Shown here: positions 1-8,414 of the stretch, piece by piece | Numbering within the stretch: position 1 is the stretch's first letter | Layout of the letters: each line of letters begins with the position of its first letter | Assembly (NCBI GenBank): GCA_046233135.1 | Contig: JBJXHN010000012.1 | Span: 42,643 to 106,642 of the forward strand | DNA length: 64,000 nt | From: JBJXHN01 sp046233135 | GTDB lineage: Bacteria > Pseudomonadota > Alphaproteobacteria > Rhodospirillales > Rhodospirillaceae | Direction: 5' to 3' | Translations under genes and position numbers: made by a program | Notes under the pieces: generated by a model | Told to the model about the DNA's origin: nothing | The model's database searches: none | Seen by the model: the letters and a program-made list of their open reading frames with translations, nothing else

Positions 1-523
1 TCTGAGGGACAACCCGCTGGGCAAGATCCCGACGCTGATTACCGACGACGGGCAGGTGCTGTTCGATTCCAGCGTGATCTGCGCCTACCTGGATGGCCTG
101 GACGGCGCACCAGTGCTGGTTCCGGCCGATCCTCAGGCCCGCATCCGCCAGCTGCGCTGGGAAGCTCTGGGGGATGGTCTGACCGAGCTGCTGCTGATGT
201 GGCGGATCGAGCGGCGCCGTCCCGACGGTCCCTATGACGTGCATCTGGCGTCCTTCGAGGCCAAGGTGCGCCGCTGTTTCGCGGTGCTGGAGGACGAGGC
301 GCCCGCCCTGGCCGAGGTGCCCTTCGGCATCGGCCAGATCGCTGTGATCTGCGCCCTGGGCCAGCTGGAGTTCCGCTATCAGGGCTGCGGGTGGGAACTG
401 GCCTTTCCCGGGCTGGCGGCCTGGTACGGCCTGCTGCGGGACCGGCCGTCCGTGGCCGCGACCGAGGTCGAAGATGACTCCGCCGACGATCCCGCCCTGT
501 CCCTATCCCCCTTCGTGTTCTGA
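1..523 (+). CDS. Glutathione S-transferase family protein (5' truncated by window edge)
   Basis: The reading frame is open from base 2, so the start codon lies outside the window; about 173 C-terminal residues are visible. The first visible residues include NPLGKIPTL, the cis-proline segment of the thioredoxin-like GST N-domain, followed by the D-S-S turn that contacts the glutathione gamma-glutamyl group; an all-helical C-domain follows. GSTs of this soluble type conjugate or isomerise substrates with glutathione in the cytosol. It stops 12 bases before a CaiB/BaiF gene and is probably in one operon with it. A second GST at 12431 sits beside the same partner family, a CMD-fold protein. The substrate cannot be read from the sequence. 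Confidence 0.85.
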   Translation, partial: LRDNPLGKIPTLITDDGQVLFDSSVICAYLDGLDGAPVLVPADPQARIRQLRWEALGDGLTELLLMWRIERRRPDGPYDVHLASFEAKVRRCFAVLEDEAPALAEVPFGIGQIAVICALGQLEFRYQGCGWELAFPGLAAWYGLLRDRPSVAATEVEDDSADDPALSLSPFVF

Positions 524-535
524 GGTGTCCTGACC

Positions 536-1732
536 ATGGCCGGCCCCCTGTCCCATATCCGCGTTCTCGATCTCAGCCGCATCATGGCCGGCCCCTGGTC
601 GGGCCAGATTCTGGCCGACCTGGGGGCGGATGTTATCAAGGTGGAGCGTGCTGGCGTCGGCGATGATACCCGGCGCTGGGGACCGCCGACACTGAAGGAC
701 GCCGAGGGCAAGGATACGGGAGAGGCGGGCTATTACCTGTCCGTGAACCGCGGCAAGCGGTCCGTGGAAGTCGACCTGTCCACCGCCGAGGGACAGGCGA
801 CGGTGAAGGCCCTGGCCCGGCGGTCCGATATCCTGCTGGAGAACTACAAGGTGGGCACCCTGGCCCGCTACGGCCTGGGCTACGAAGACCTGAAGGCGGT
901 CAATCCCGGGCTGATCTACTGTTCCATCACCGGCTTCGGTCTGACCGGTCCGAAGCGTGCCCAGGTGGCCTATGACTTCATGATCCAGGCCATGGGCGGG
1001 CTGATGAGCGTGACCGGGGAGCGCGACGGCGTTCCCGGCGGCGGTCCGCAGAAGGTGGGGGTGCCCATCGTCGACATCATGACCGGCATGTATGCCACCG
1101 TCGCCGTGCTGGCCGCCCTGGCGCGGCGGGCCGAAACGGGGCAGGGGGAGCAGGTGGATATCGGCATGCTCGACGTATCCGTGGCCATGCTCGCCAATCA
1201 GGCCATGAACCATCTGGTCTCGGGCGAGACGCCGACGCGCAAGGGCAACAAGCATCCCAACATTCAGCCCCAGGACGTCTTCGCCGTCGCCGACGGCCAT
1301 ATCGTCGTTGCCGTGGGCAATGACGAGCAGTTCCGCCGCTTCGCCGAGGCCCTTGGCCGGCCTGAATGGGCGCACGATCCTCGCTATGCCACCAACCTGG
1401 AGCGGGTGCGCAACCTCGACAGCCTGCATCCGATGATCGGCGAGATCCTGCGCGGCGCCCCGCTGGCCCATTGGCTGGAGGTCCTGGGCAGCCGGGACGT
1501 GCCCTGCGGCCCAATCAATACGGTACCGATGGTGTTCGAGGACCCCCAGGTGCGCCACCGCGAGATGCTGCGCCATCTGTCCCACCCCCTTGCGGGAACC
1601 GTGCCGCAGGTGGTCAGCCCCATGCGTTTTACGAACGCCCCCCTCGTGTTCGACCGCGCGCCGCCCCTGCTGGGCCAGCATACGGCGGACGTGCTTGCGG
1701 AACTGGATCTGGCCGAGCCGGCCGGGTCGTGA
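536..1732 (+). CDS. CaiB/BaiF (family III) CoA-transferase
   Basis: A 398-residue protein of normal length for family III CoA-transferases, which move CoA between carboxylic acids through an enzyme-aspartyl anhydride. The N-terminal Rossmann part begins LSHIRVLDLSRIMAGP, and ADVIKVE and NRGKRS are family hallmarks. The catalytic aspartate is most likely D180 in PIVDIMTGMYA. It lies between a GST and a CMD-fold gene in a same-strand run. It resembles the CaiB/BaiF gene at 7109 more than the one at 29809, suggesting the first two act on related acids. The acyl substrate is unknown. Confidence 0.92.
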   Translation: MAGPLSHIRVLDLSRIMAGPWSGQILADLGADVIKVERAGVGDDTRRWGPPTLKDAEGKDTGEAGYYLSVNRGKRSVEVDLSTAEGQATVKALARRSDILLENYKVGTLARYGLGYEDLKAVNPGLIYCSITGFGLTGPKRAQVAYDFMIQAMGGLMSVTGERDGVPGGGPQKVGVPIVDIMTGMYATVAVLAALARRAETGQGEQVDIGMLDVSVAMLANQAMNHLVSGETPTRKGNKHPNIQPQDVFAVADGHIVVAVGNDEQFRRFAEALGRPEWAHDPRYATNLERVRNLDSLHPMIGEILRGAPLAHWLEVLGSRDVPCGPINTVPMVFEDPQVRHREMLRHLSHPLAGTVPQVVSPMRFTNAPLVFDRAPPLLGQHTADVLAELDLAEPAGS

Positions 1733-1818
1733 TGCCGCCGGTTCCTGCCGTGCCCCCGGCCGGCCGTGTGGACCCGGGGACGGCGGACGGCGCAATAAGG
1801 AAAAAGGAAATTCCCAGA

Positions 1819-2430
1819 ATGGCTCGTATCGAGTTGCCTGCCCCAGAGTCCATGTCTCCCGCCCAGCGCGCCGTGCTGGATACCGTGCTGCGGGGGCCGC
1901 GCGGGGCCTTGATCGGTCCCCTTCGGGCGGCGATCCACAATCCGGACCTGGCCGACCGCTGGCAGCAGCTGGGTGAGTTGCTGCGCTTCCATACCACGCT
2001 ACCCGCACGGCTGAGCGAGCTGGCTATCCTGGTGACGGCCCGGCGCTGGAACAGTGAACTTGAGTGGGTGATACACGAGGAAGCGGCCCGGGTCGCCGGC
2101 CTGCCCCAGGGCGTGATGGATGCCATTCACGCCGGCCGGGCGCCCTGGCTGGAGGATCCGGAAGAGGCGGCCATCTATGCCTACGCCCGCGATCTGCTGG
2201 TGACCGGCCAGGTCGAGGATGAAACCTATGGCCGGGTGCTGGAGCGTTGGCAGGAACGGGGGGTGGTCGAACTGACGGCGCTGATCGGCTACTACTCCAT
2301 GGTTGCCATGACCCTGAACGCCCACCACATCCCTTTGCCCGACGGCAAGGGACCCCGGCTGTTCCCGGATGGCATTCCCCCCGGCCTCGGACTGACGGAA
2401 ATCCCGGCCCTGGCGGCCGAGCCGGCCTGA
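1819..2430 (+). CDS. Carboxymuconolactone decarboxylase (CMD/AhpD-fold) family protein
   Basis: A 203-residue all-helical protein starting MARIELPAPE. The frame is open far upstream, but this ATG is preceded by AAGGAAA and begins the family homology. The core LPARLSELAILVTARRW followed by E80-x2-W83-x2-H86 matches CMD-fold proteins that use acidic and histidine residues rather than the CxxC of AhpD peroxidases. Members include 4-carboxymuconolactone decarboxylase and many uncharacterised relatives, so decarboxylation is not proven. The protein at 13069 has the same residues at the same positions. Context (GST, CoA-transferase, fumarase-like enzyme) suggests catabolism of a carboxylic acid. 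Confidence 0.85.
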   Translation: MARIELPAPESMSPAQRAVLDTVLRGPRGALIGPLRAAIHNPDLADRWQQLGELLRFHTTLPARLSELAILVTARRWNSELEWVIHEEAARVAGLPQGVMDAIHAGRAPWLEDPEEAAIYAYARDLLVTGQVEDETYGRVLERWQERGVVELTALIGYYSMVAMTLNAHHIPLPDGKGPRLFPDGIPPGLGLTEIPALAAEPA

Positions 2431-2523
2431 CGCGGTTTCGGTCGGGACGCCCCTTCCCCCGGGCGTCCGGCAGTCAGGCGGGCGCTGCGCGCCGGCATGG
2501 GCCGCCCAGCAAAGGACTCCCCC

Positions 2524-3126
2524 ATGCATTACGACCCCCGGCTTCGGGATCATGGTCTGCCCCACAATCCTTTCACCGCCCTGGTGGTTCCCCGGCCCAT
2601 CGGCTGGATTTCCACCCTGGGGCCGGACGGGGTGGTGAACCTGGCGCCCTACAGCTTTTTCAATGCCATCTGCGGGGATCCGCCGATGGTCATGTTCTCC
2701 AGCGTTGGCCGCAAGCATTCCCTGGTCAACGCCGAGACCGGCGGTGAATTCGTCGTCAATCTGGCCGGGGCGGCCCTGTGCGAGGAGATGAACATCACCT
2801 CTGCCCCAGTACCGGCCGAAGTCAGCGAGGCCGATCTTGCGGGGCTGGAGATGGCTCCGTCCCGCGTGGTGGCGCCGCCCCGGGTGGCCCGGGCGCCAGC
2901 CGCCCTGGAATGCCGCCATGTGCAGACGCTGCCCCTGCACGACGTGGACGGCAATCCCGCCCGCAGCACCGTGGTGATCGGCCAGGTGGTCGGCGTCTAT
3001 ATCGATGATGCCGTGATCGTCGACGGCATCGTTCGCATGGACCGCGTGCGCCCGCTGTCGCGGCTGGGGTACATGGACTACGCGGTGGTTGACAACGTGT
3101 TTTCCATGGAGCGGCCGGACCTATGA
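2524..3126 (+). CDS. Flavin reductase-like (DIM6/NTAB, FMN-binding split-barrel) protein
   Basis: A 200-residue protein with the hallmark VPRPIGWISTLGPDG...NLAPYSFFNA, the FMN-binding face of flavoredoxin/flavin reductase domains. ATG at 2524 (MHYDPRLRD) is chosen over an in-frame ATG 27 bases upstream because AAAGGA precedes it at usable spacing and homology starts there. These proteins reduce free flavin for a partner monooxygenase or act as flavoproteins; no monooxygenase gene is adjacent, so the partner is unknown. The stop overlaps the next gene's start by four bases, indicating translational coupling to the fumarase-like alpha subunit. Confidence 0.85.
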   Translation: MHYDPRLRDHGLPHNPFTALVVPRPIGWISTLGPDGVVNLAPYSFFNAICGDPPMVMFSSVGRKHSLVNAETGGEFVVNLAGAALCEEMNITSAPVPAEVSEADLAGLEMAPSRVVAPPRVARAPAALECRHVQTLPLHDVDGNPARSTVVIGQVVGVYIDDAVIVDGIVRMDRVRPLSRLGYMDYAVVDNVFSMERPDL

Positions 3127-4010
3127 CCCCCGTAACTCACCTTCCACTCGACGATGACCTGATTGCGACGGTCGCCGGCGACCTCTACGCCCGCTCGCTG
3201 CGCAAGGTGCCCGACGATACCCTGTCCGCCCTCGCCGCGGCAGAGGGGCGGGAGACGGCGGACGGGCCGCGCCAGACCCTGCGGATGATGCGGGCCAGTG
3301 CCCGGGCCGCCGAGGAGGGGAACCGGTTCGTCTGCTCCGACAGCGGCGTGCCGGTCTACTTCGTCCGCATCGGCGGCCGGGTGCGCTGGGAAGCCGACAT
3401 CAAGGCGGCGATTCGCAACGGCGTCGCCCGCATGGTGGCGGAAAGCGATCCGCCACTGCTGATGCATGTGACCAACCCCCTGACGGGGGAGCGGGGCTAT
3501 GCCGGGAAGGACATGCCCCTCGTCACCTTCGATGTGGTTGGCGACGCGGACTACATCGATATCACCTGCGCGCCCAAGGCCCTGGGCTCGGGGCGGTGGG
3601 CGGCGCTGGAGCTGTTCACCTTCCCCTCGCTGGAAACCATCGAGGCCTTTGTCCTGGATAGCGCCATCCGGGCCGGATCTCAGCACTGTCCGCCGGTGGT
3701 GATGGGCGTGGGTATCGGCGGCACCTTCGACTACTGCGCCAAGATGGCCAAGGAAGCCACCCTGCGGCCCATCGGCTCCGCCCATCCCGAGCCGATGGTG
3801 GCGGCGATGGAGCAGCGCCTGCTGCGGGCGGTCAACGCCACCGGCTTCGGCCCCATGGGGACTGGCGGGGAGACGACGGCGCTGGCCGTTCATGTTGACT
3901 ATGCGGCCGGCCATGGCTTCACCCCCGTGGCCGTCTGCTTCAACTGCTGGATCAACCGGCGGACCCGGGCGCGGCTGTACGGCGACGGTACCGTCGAGCG
4001 GATGGAATAG
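3123..4010 (+). CDS. Class I fumarate hydratase/L-tartrate dehydratase-like alpha subunit
   Basis: A 295-residue alpha subunit of the oxygen-sensitive [4Fe-4S] class I hydro-lyases (fumarase, mesaconase, L(+)-tartrate dehydratase). Cysteines C71 (FVCSDSGVP), C189 and C272 or C275 fall where the three cluster ligands are expected in two-subunit enzymes. GIGGTFDYCAKMAKEA matches the conserved GIGG segment. The usual PKGGGSE/N-type substrate loop reads CAPKALGSGRW here, keeping PK and GS but not the second glycine or the acidic/asparagine position, so specificity may differ. It overlaps the upstream flavin reductase by 4 bases and is followed 10 bases later by its beta partner. Confidence 0.85.
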   Translation: MTPVTHLPLDDDLIATVAGDLYARSLRKVPDDTLSALAAAEGRETADGPRQTLRMMRASARAAEEGNRFVCSDSGVPVYFVRIGGRVRWEADIKAAIRNGVARMVAESDPPLLMHVTNPLTGERGYAGKDMPLVTFDVVGDADYIDITCAPKALGSGRWAALELFTFPSLETIEAFVLDSAIRAGSQHCPPVVMGVGIGGTFDYCAKMAKEATLRPIGSAHPEPMVAAMEQRLLRAVNATGFGPMGTGGETTALAVHVDYAAGHGFTPVAVCFNCWINRRTRARLYGDGTVERME

Positions 4011-4020
4011 GAGCGGACCG

Positions 4021-4686
4021 ATGGACACATTGATCCCCCTGAGTCTGCCACTCGACCCCGCCGAAACCCGGCGGCTGCGGTTGGGCGACAGGGTGGTGCT
4101 GAGCGGACGGATCGTCGTTACCGCCGGCCTGCCCACCCATCATCGCCTGTTGCAGGCCATCGATCAGGGGCTGCCGGTGCCCGCGCCCATGGACGGGGCC
4201 GCCTTCTTCCATCTGGGCAGCTATAGCCGGCCCACCGTCGACGGGGTGGAGGTGCTGTACATGAATCCCACCACCAGCACCCGCTTCAACCCGCTGATGC
4301 CCCGACTGATCCGCCATTTCGGTCTGCGCTGCGTGGGCGGGAAAGGGGGGCTGGACGGCGCCTGCGCCCAGGCGCTGGCCGATACGGGGGGCGTTTATCT
4401 GTCATTTCTGGGCGGTGGCTGCCCGCTGATTTCCCAGGCCATCGTCCGCGTCGTTTCCGCCGGCTGGACCGACATGATCAGCCACTACCGGCTGGTGACG
4501 CTGGAGGTGGACCGCCTGGGTCCCCTGACCGTGGCCATCGATGCCCGGGGCAACAGCCTGTACGACCGGCTGGCCGGCGCAGCCCTGGAAAAACGGGCGG
4601 AAATCCTGACCGGGCTGGCCCGGGAAAGGGCCGCTGACCACAGGGATTCCCATGATCTTCCGTTGACGGAGGGGTTAAAAGGATAA
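4021..4686 (+). CDS. Class I fumarate hydratase/L-tartrate dehydratase-like beta subunit
   Basis: A 221-residue beta subunit partnering the preceding alpha gene. The opening LRLGDRVVLSGRIVV, and GKGGLDGACAQAL and FLGGGCP further on, match the swivelling beta domain of class I fumarases and tartrate dehydratases. The ATG at 4021 is preceded by AGGAGCGGACCG. With the alpha subunit it should dehydrate a hydroxy-dicarboxylate or hydrate an unsaturated one in the cytosol. Whether fumarate, mesaconate, tartrate or another acid is the substrate is undetermined. A 96-base gap separates it from the ABC binding-protein gene. Confidence 0.85.
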   Translation: MDTLIPLSLPLDPAETRRLRLGDRVVLSGRIVVTAGLPTHHRLLQAIDQGLPVPAPMDGAAFFHLGSYSRPTVDGVEVLYMNPTTSTRFNPLMPRLIRHFGLRCVGGKGGLDGACAQALADTGGVYLSFLGGGCPLISQAIVRVVSAGWTDMISHYRLVTLEVDRLGPLTVAIDARGNSLYDRLAGAALEKRAEILTGLARERAADHRDSHDLPLTEGLKG

Positions 4687-4782
4687 TAAGCTGATCTTTA
4701 GGGCTAAATGAAAACAAACGGGCGGGTCACGCCCCCTCGCACCAACGCGAGGCGGCCCGCCGGACGCAGGGAGGAATAACAG

Positions 4783-5820
4783 ATGTCACTTCGTTCATTC
4801 GCGAGGGCTGCGGTGCTATCCGCGGGTCTGGCGCTGGTCTCCGGCAGCGCTTTCGCCGTGGATCCGGCCTTGGTCAAGGCCGCCACGGAAGAAGGGTCGG
4901 TGGTCTGGTACACGGGCCTGATCATCAATCAGGCCGCCCGCCCGATGGCGGAAGCGTTCGAGCAGAAATACCCGGGCATCGCCGTAAAGGTGGCGCGCCA
5001 TGTCAGTTCCGAAGTGGTGCTGAAGGTGCAAAGCGAAGCCCAGGCCGGGCGGCCCCAGGCCGATGTCTTCGACGGATCGGCGGCAGTGTTCCCGTTGATG
5101 AAGGCGGGGCTGGTGGAGGCCTATCAGCCCGAAGCGGCGGCGGATTACGACAGCCGCATCAAGGAACCCAAGGGCTACTGGACGGCGTCGAACCTGTATT
5201 TCATGACGCCGGCGGTGAACACCACCATGGTGAAGCCGGAGGACTATCCCGACACCTTCGAAAAGCTGCTGGACCCCCGCTGGAAAGGCAAGATCGTCTG
5301 GACGGCGGACCCGACCATGCTGGGCGGGCCGGGGTTCATCTATGATGTCCTGTTCACCAAGGGGCAGACGGACGGGATGGCCTATCTGAAGAAGCTGGCG
5401 GAACAGGATATTGTCAATGTGCCGGCCAGCCAGCGGGTGGTTCTGGACAAGGTGATCTCCGGCGAGTTCCCCATCGGCCTGATGACCTTCAACCACCATT
5501 CGGTGATCAGCGCCGCCAAGGGGGCGCCGGTGGACTGGGTGAAGCTGGAGCCGGTGATCCAGGCGGTGAACCCGCTGGGCATCGTCAAGGACGCCCCCCA
5601 TCCCAACGCGGCCAAGCTGCTGGTGGAGTTCATCCTGTCCAAGGAAGGTCAGGAGGTGCTGAAGCAGGCGTCCTACATCCCCGCCCATCCGGACGTGGAT
5701 GCTTCGGACTCCGGCCTGAAGCCCCGTGGCGGCAACTTCGAGACCTTCGTGATCCTGCCCGAGGCGACGGCCGAGGATCTGGAGGCCATGGTGGCCGTCT
5801 ACGACGAGCTGTTCAAATAG
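4783..5820 (+). CDS. ABC transporter periplasmic substrate-binding protein (family 1, Fe3+-type fold)
   Basis: A 345-residue protein with a Sec signal peptide of about 25 residues ending SGSAFA, then VDPALVKAATEEGSVVWYTG, typical of family-1 binding proteins often named after ferric-ion binding but also used for organic anions and phosphonates. A strong GGGAGGAATAACAG ribosome site precedes the ATG. An ATPase gene follows, yet no permease gene lies nearby. The catabolic setting favours an organic acid ligand rather than iron, but nothing in the sequence fixes this. A hairpin between this gene and the ATPase may favour higher expression of the binding protein. Confidence 0.85.
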   Translation: MSLRSFARAAVLSAGLALVSGSAFAVDPALVKAATEEGSVVWYTGLIINQAARPMAEAFEQKYPGIAVKVARHVSSEVVLKVQSEAQAGRPQADVFDGSAAVFPLMKAGLVEAYQPEAAADYDSRIKEPKGYWTASNLYFMTPAVNTTMVKPEDYPDTFEKLLDPRWKGKIVWTADPTMLGGPGFIYDVLFTKGQTDGMAYLKKLAEQDIVNVPASQRVVLDKVISGEFPIGLMTFNHHSVISAAKGAPVDWVKLEPVIQAVNPLGIVKDAPHPNAAKLLVEFILSKEGQEVLKQASYIPAHPDVDASDSGLKPRGGNFETFVILPEATAEDLEAMVAVYDELFK

Positions 5821-5828
5821 GGATCGGA

Positions 5829-5863
5829 GGCGGCCTGCCGGCTGTCATTCAGCACCGGCCGCC
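5829..5863 (+). terminator. Intercistronic hairpin after the ABC binding-protein gene
   Basis: GGCGGCC pairs with GGCCGCC across a 21-base interior that can itself partly pair. No T-run follows, so it is more likely an mRNA-stabilising or partially terminating hairpin between binding-protein and ATPase genes than a full terminator. Confidence 0.4.
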
Positions 5864-5917
5864 ACCGTTCTGTCCCGATGTCCCTTTTTCGTCTCTTCCA
5901 GCGCTCGCAGGGATCCC

Positions 5918-7045
5918 ATGACTGAAACAGCCCTCCGTGTCGAAGCCCTGACCAAGGTCTACGAGCCCCATACCCCCGGCGGCCCGTCCGGCGGTATCCG
6001 CAATGCGGACTTTCATCTGCCCAACGGCACCTTTTTCACCCTTCTCGGTCCCAGTGGCTGTGGCAAGACGACGACGCTGCGCTGCATCGCCGGCCTTGAG
6101 TACCCGGATTCCGGAGCGATCCGCGTCGGCAGCCAGACGTTCTATGATTCCGAAAGCGGCGTCTGGGTGCCGATGAACCGGCGCAAGATCGGCATGGTCT
6201 TCCAGTCCTATGCCATCTGGCCCCATATGACCGTGTTCGAGAACGTGGCCTTTCCCTTGAGGGTCTCCAAGGACGAGCGGTTCAGCCGGTCTGAGATCGA
6301 GGAGATGGTAACCCAGGCGCTGAAAACGGTCAGCCTGGACGGTTTCGAAGGGCGGCAGGCGACCCGCCTGTCCGGCGGCCAGCAGCAGCGCGTGGCGCTC
6401 GCCCGGGCCATCGTGCGCAAGCCCAAGCTGCTTCTGCTCGACGAGCCGCTGAGCAACCTGGACGCCTCGCTGCGTGAGGAAATGCGCAACGAGTTGAAAC
6501 GGCTGCAGCATCAGATCGGCGTGACCACCATCTATGTCACCCACGACCAGTCCGAAGCCCTGGACATGTCCGACACCATCGCCATCATCGACAAGGGGCG
6601 GGTGGTGCAGATGGGGTCGCCGCGCGAGATCTATTTCCAGCCGGCCAACGTCTTCGTGGCCAACTTCGTGGGGTCGACCAATCTGGTGGCCGGCACCCTG
6701 ACCGCGCGCAATACCGACGCCGGGTTCTCGGCGGTGCGGATCACCAGCGGCGAGACCATCCGCTGTGCCGGGGGCAATGGATGCGGGATCGACGGCGCCG
6801 TTTCGGTGTCGGTGCGACCGGAAACCATCACCCTGCGACCGCTTGGGGAATCCATCCGCGAGGACTGGAACCGCATCGAAGGCGAAGTGGTGGCGGCCGG
6901 GTTCCTGGGGGATTCCAACCGCTACGGCATCAAGGTCGGAGACAGCGTGTTTCACGCCAACACCGATACCGGAACCTGCTTCGACCTGGGCGCCCATGTC
7001 ACCATGGCCTTTCCGGTGGAAAGCACCCTGGCCCTGCCGACCTGA
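5918..7045 (+). CDS. ABC transporter ATP-binding protein with TOBE-type C-terminus
   Basis: A 375-residue ATPase. Walker A GPSGCGKTT is at residues 44-52, Q-loop Q96, signature LSGGQ at 151-155, Walker B LLLLDEP with D175/E176 and switch H209. The roughly 130-residue C-terminal extension has a TOBE-like regulatory fold typical of importers for spermidine/putrescine, ferric ion or 2-aminoethylphosphonate. It should power the importer served by the upstream binding protein. No transmembrane subunit gene lies within the surrounding cluster, so the permease must be elsewhere or lost. The ribosome site is weak. Confidence 0.9.
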   Translation: MTETALRVEALTKVYEPHTPGGPSGGIRNADFHLPNGTFFTLLGPSGCGKTTTLRCIAGLEYPDSGAIRVGSQTFYDSESGVWVPMNRRKIGMVFQSYAIWPHMTVFENVAFPLRVSKDERFSRSEIEEMVTQALKTVSLDGFEGRQATRLSGGQQQRVALARAIVRKPKLLLLDEPLSNLDASLREEMRNELKRLQHQIGVTTIYVTHDQSEALDMSDTIAIIDKGRVVQMGSPREIYFQPANVFVANFVGSTNLVAGTLTARNTDAGFSAVRITSGETIRCAGGNGCGIDGAVSVSVRPETITLRPLGESIREDWNRIEGEVVAAGFLGDSNRYGIKVGDSVFHANTDTGTCFDLGAHVTMAFPVESTLALPT

Positions 7046-7108
7046 AGGTGGCGGTTTCCCGCTGCCGTTCCCTGTATCCCGATATCCTGACGAGAAAGCG
7101 TTCCGCCG

Positions 7109-8350
7109 ATGACTGGTTGCCTGTCCCATATCCGTGTTCTTGACCTCAGCCGCGTCTTCGCAGGCCCCTGGGCGACGCAGATCCTCGCCGATTTCGGGGC
7201 GGATGTGATCAAGGTGGAACATCCCGTCTGGGGTGACGAGGTGCGCCATCTCGGCCTCCACCGGACCGATGCGGAGGGCCGGGAAACCGGCGAGACCTCG
7301 GCATTCCTGGCGATGAACCGGGGCAAGCGCTCCATTGCCGTGGACTTTAAGGCCCCGGAAGGACAGGCGCTGATCCGCCGCCTGGCCGCCGAGGCCGACG
7401 TGGTGGTGGAGAATTTCAAGACCGGCACCCTCGACCGCCAGGGGCTGGGCTACGAGGAGTTGCGCAAAGTCAATCCGGGTCTGGTCTACTGTTCGATCAC
7501 CGGCTTCGGCCAGTCCGGCCCCTATAGCGCCTTGCCCGGCTATGACCCCCTGTTCCAGGCCATGAGCGGGCTGATGAGCATCACCGGGGTGCCGGAAGAG
7601 GCCCCCGGCGCCGGCCCCAATCTGGTGGGTTTCAGCGTCTCGGACATCACTGCCGGCCTTTATGCCACCGTGGCCATTCTCGGGGCGCTGAACCACCGGG
7701 ACCATGGGGGGAACGGGCAGGGGCAATATATCGACCTCGCGCTTCTGGATACCCAGGTGGCGGCTCTGTCGCACATCGGCATGAACTATCTGGTGTCGGG
7801 GACCATGCCGGTGCGGGCGGGCACGGCGTCCCAGGTCACCTGCCCGTGGCAGGCCTTCCGCTGCGCGGACATGGACCTGATGATCGCCGTGGGCAACGAC
7901 CGCCAGTTCGTGCGCCTCTGCCAGGTGCTGGGGCTGGACGATCTGGCCGGGGATGCCCGCTTTGCCTCCAACCGGGACCGGATCGCCCACAAGGACATCC
8001 TGCTTCCCCTGCTTGCCGACCGCTTCGTTACCCGCACCGCCGGCGAATGGCGGGAAGCTCTGGATGCGGTGGGGGTGGCCAGCGGGCCGATCAACAACAT
8101 GCAGCAGATGCTGGATGATCCGCAGGTCCGCCACCGGCAGTTGGTGGTCGACATGCCCCATCCGCAAACCGGCAGCTTGCCGGTCTTTGCCAATCCGATC
8201 AAATATTCCGAGACCCCGGTGGAATATCGCCGTCCGCCGCCCCGCCTGGGCGCGGACACCCGGGATGTGCTGACGGACCTGCTGGGGATGTCCGAAGCGG
8301 ATATCGCCGCCCTGGAACAGGGAGGGATCGTCAGGCGAGGCCAGGGCTGA
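7109..8350 (+). CDS. CaiB/BaiF (family III) CoA-transferase
   Basis: A 413-residue family III CoA-transferase, paralogous to the gene at 536: LSHIRVLDLSRVFAGP, ADFGADVIKVE and MNRGKRSIAVDF are shared. D179 (VSDITAGLYATV) is the expected catalytic aspartate that forms the acyl anhydride. It lies 63 bases after the ABC ATPase gene and 64 bases before a LysR regulator on the same strand. It likely activates or exchanges CoA on the acid taken up or produced by the surrounding cluster; the substrate is not known. Confidence 0.92.
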   Translation: MTGCLSHIRVLDLSRVFAGPWATQILADFGADVIKVEHPVWGDEVRHLGLHRTDAEGRETGETSAFLAMNRGKRSIAVDFKAPEGQALIRRLAAEADVVVENFKTGTLDRQGLGYEELRKVNPGLVYCSITGFGQSGPYSALPGYDPLFQAMSGLMSITGVPEEAPGAGPNLVGFSVSDITAGLYATVAILGALNHRDHGGNGQGQYIDLALLDTQVAALSHIGMNYLVSGTMPVRAGTASQVTCPWQAFRCADMDLMIAVGNDRQFVRLCQVLGLDDLAGDARFASNRDRIAHKDILLPLLADRFVTRTAGEWREALDAVGVASGPINNMQQMLDDPQVRHRQLVVDMPHPQTGSLPVFANPIKYSETPVEYRRPPPRLGADTRDVLTDLLGMSEADIAALEQGGIVRRGQG

Positions 8351-8414
8351 CCTGCTTCGGAACCGGGGCCTCACGAGGGGCCGGAAGGCCGGGCCGGCGC
8401 CGGAGGGGAGCGGG

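Noticed and set aside
5849..8374. 841-codon open frame on the minus strand
   Set aside because: It is antisense to the ABC ATPase and CoA-transferase genes and is rich in H, R, G and Q, typical of the shadow of GC-rich coding DNA.
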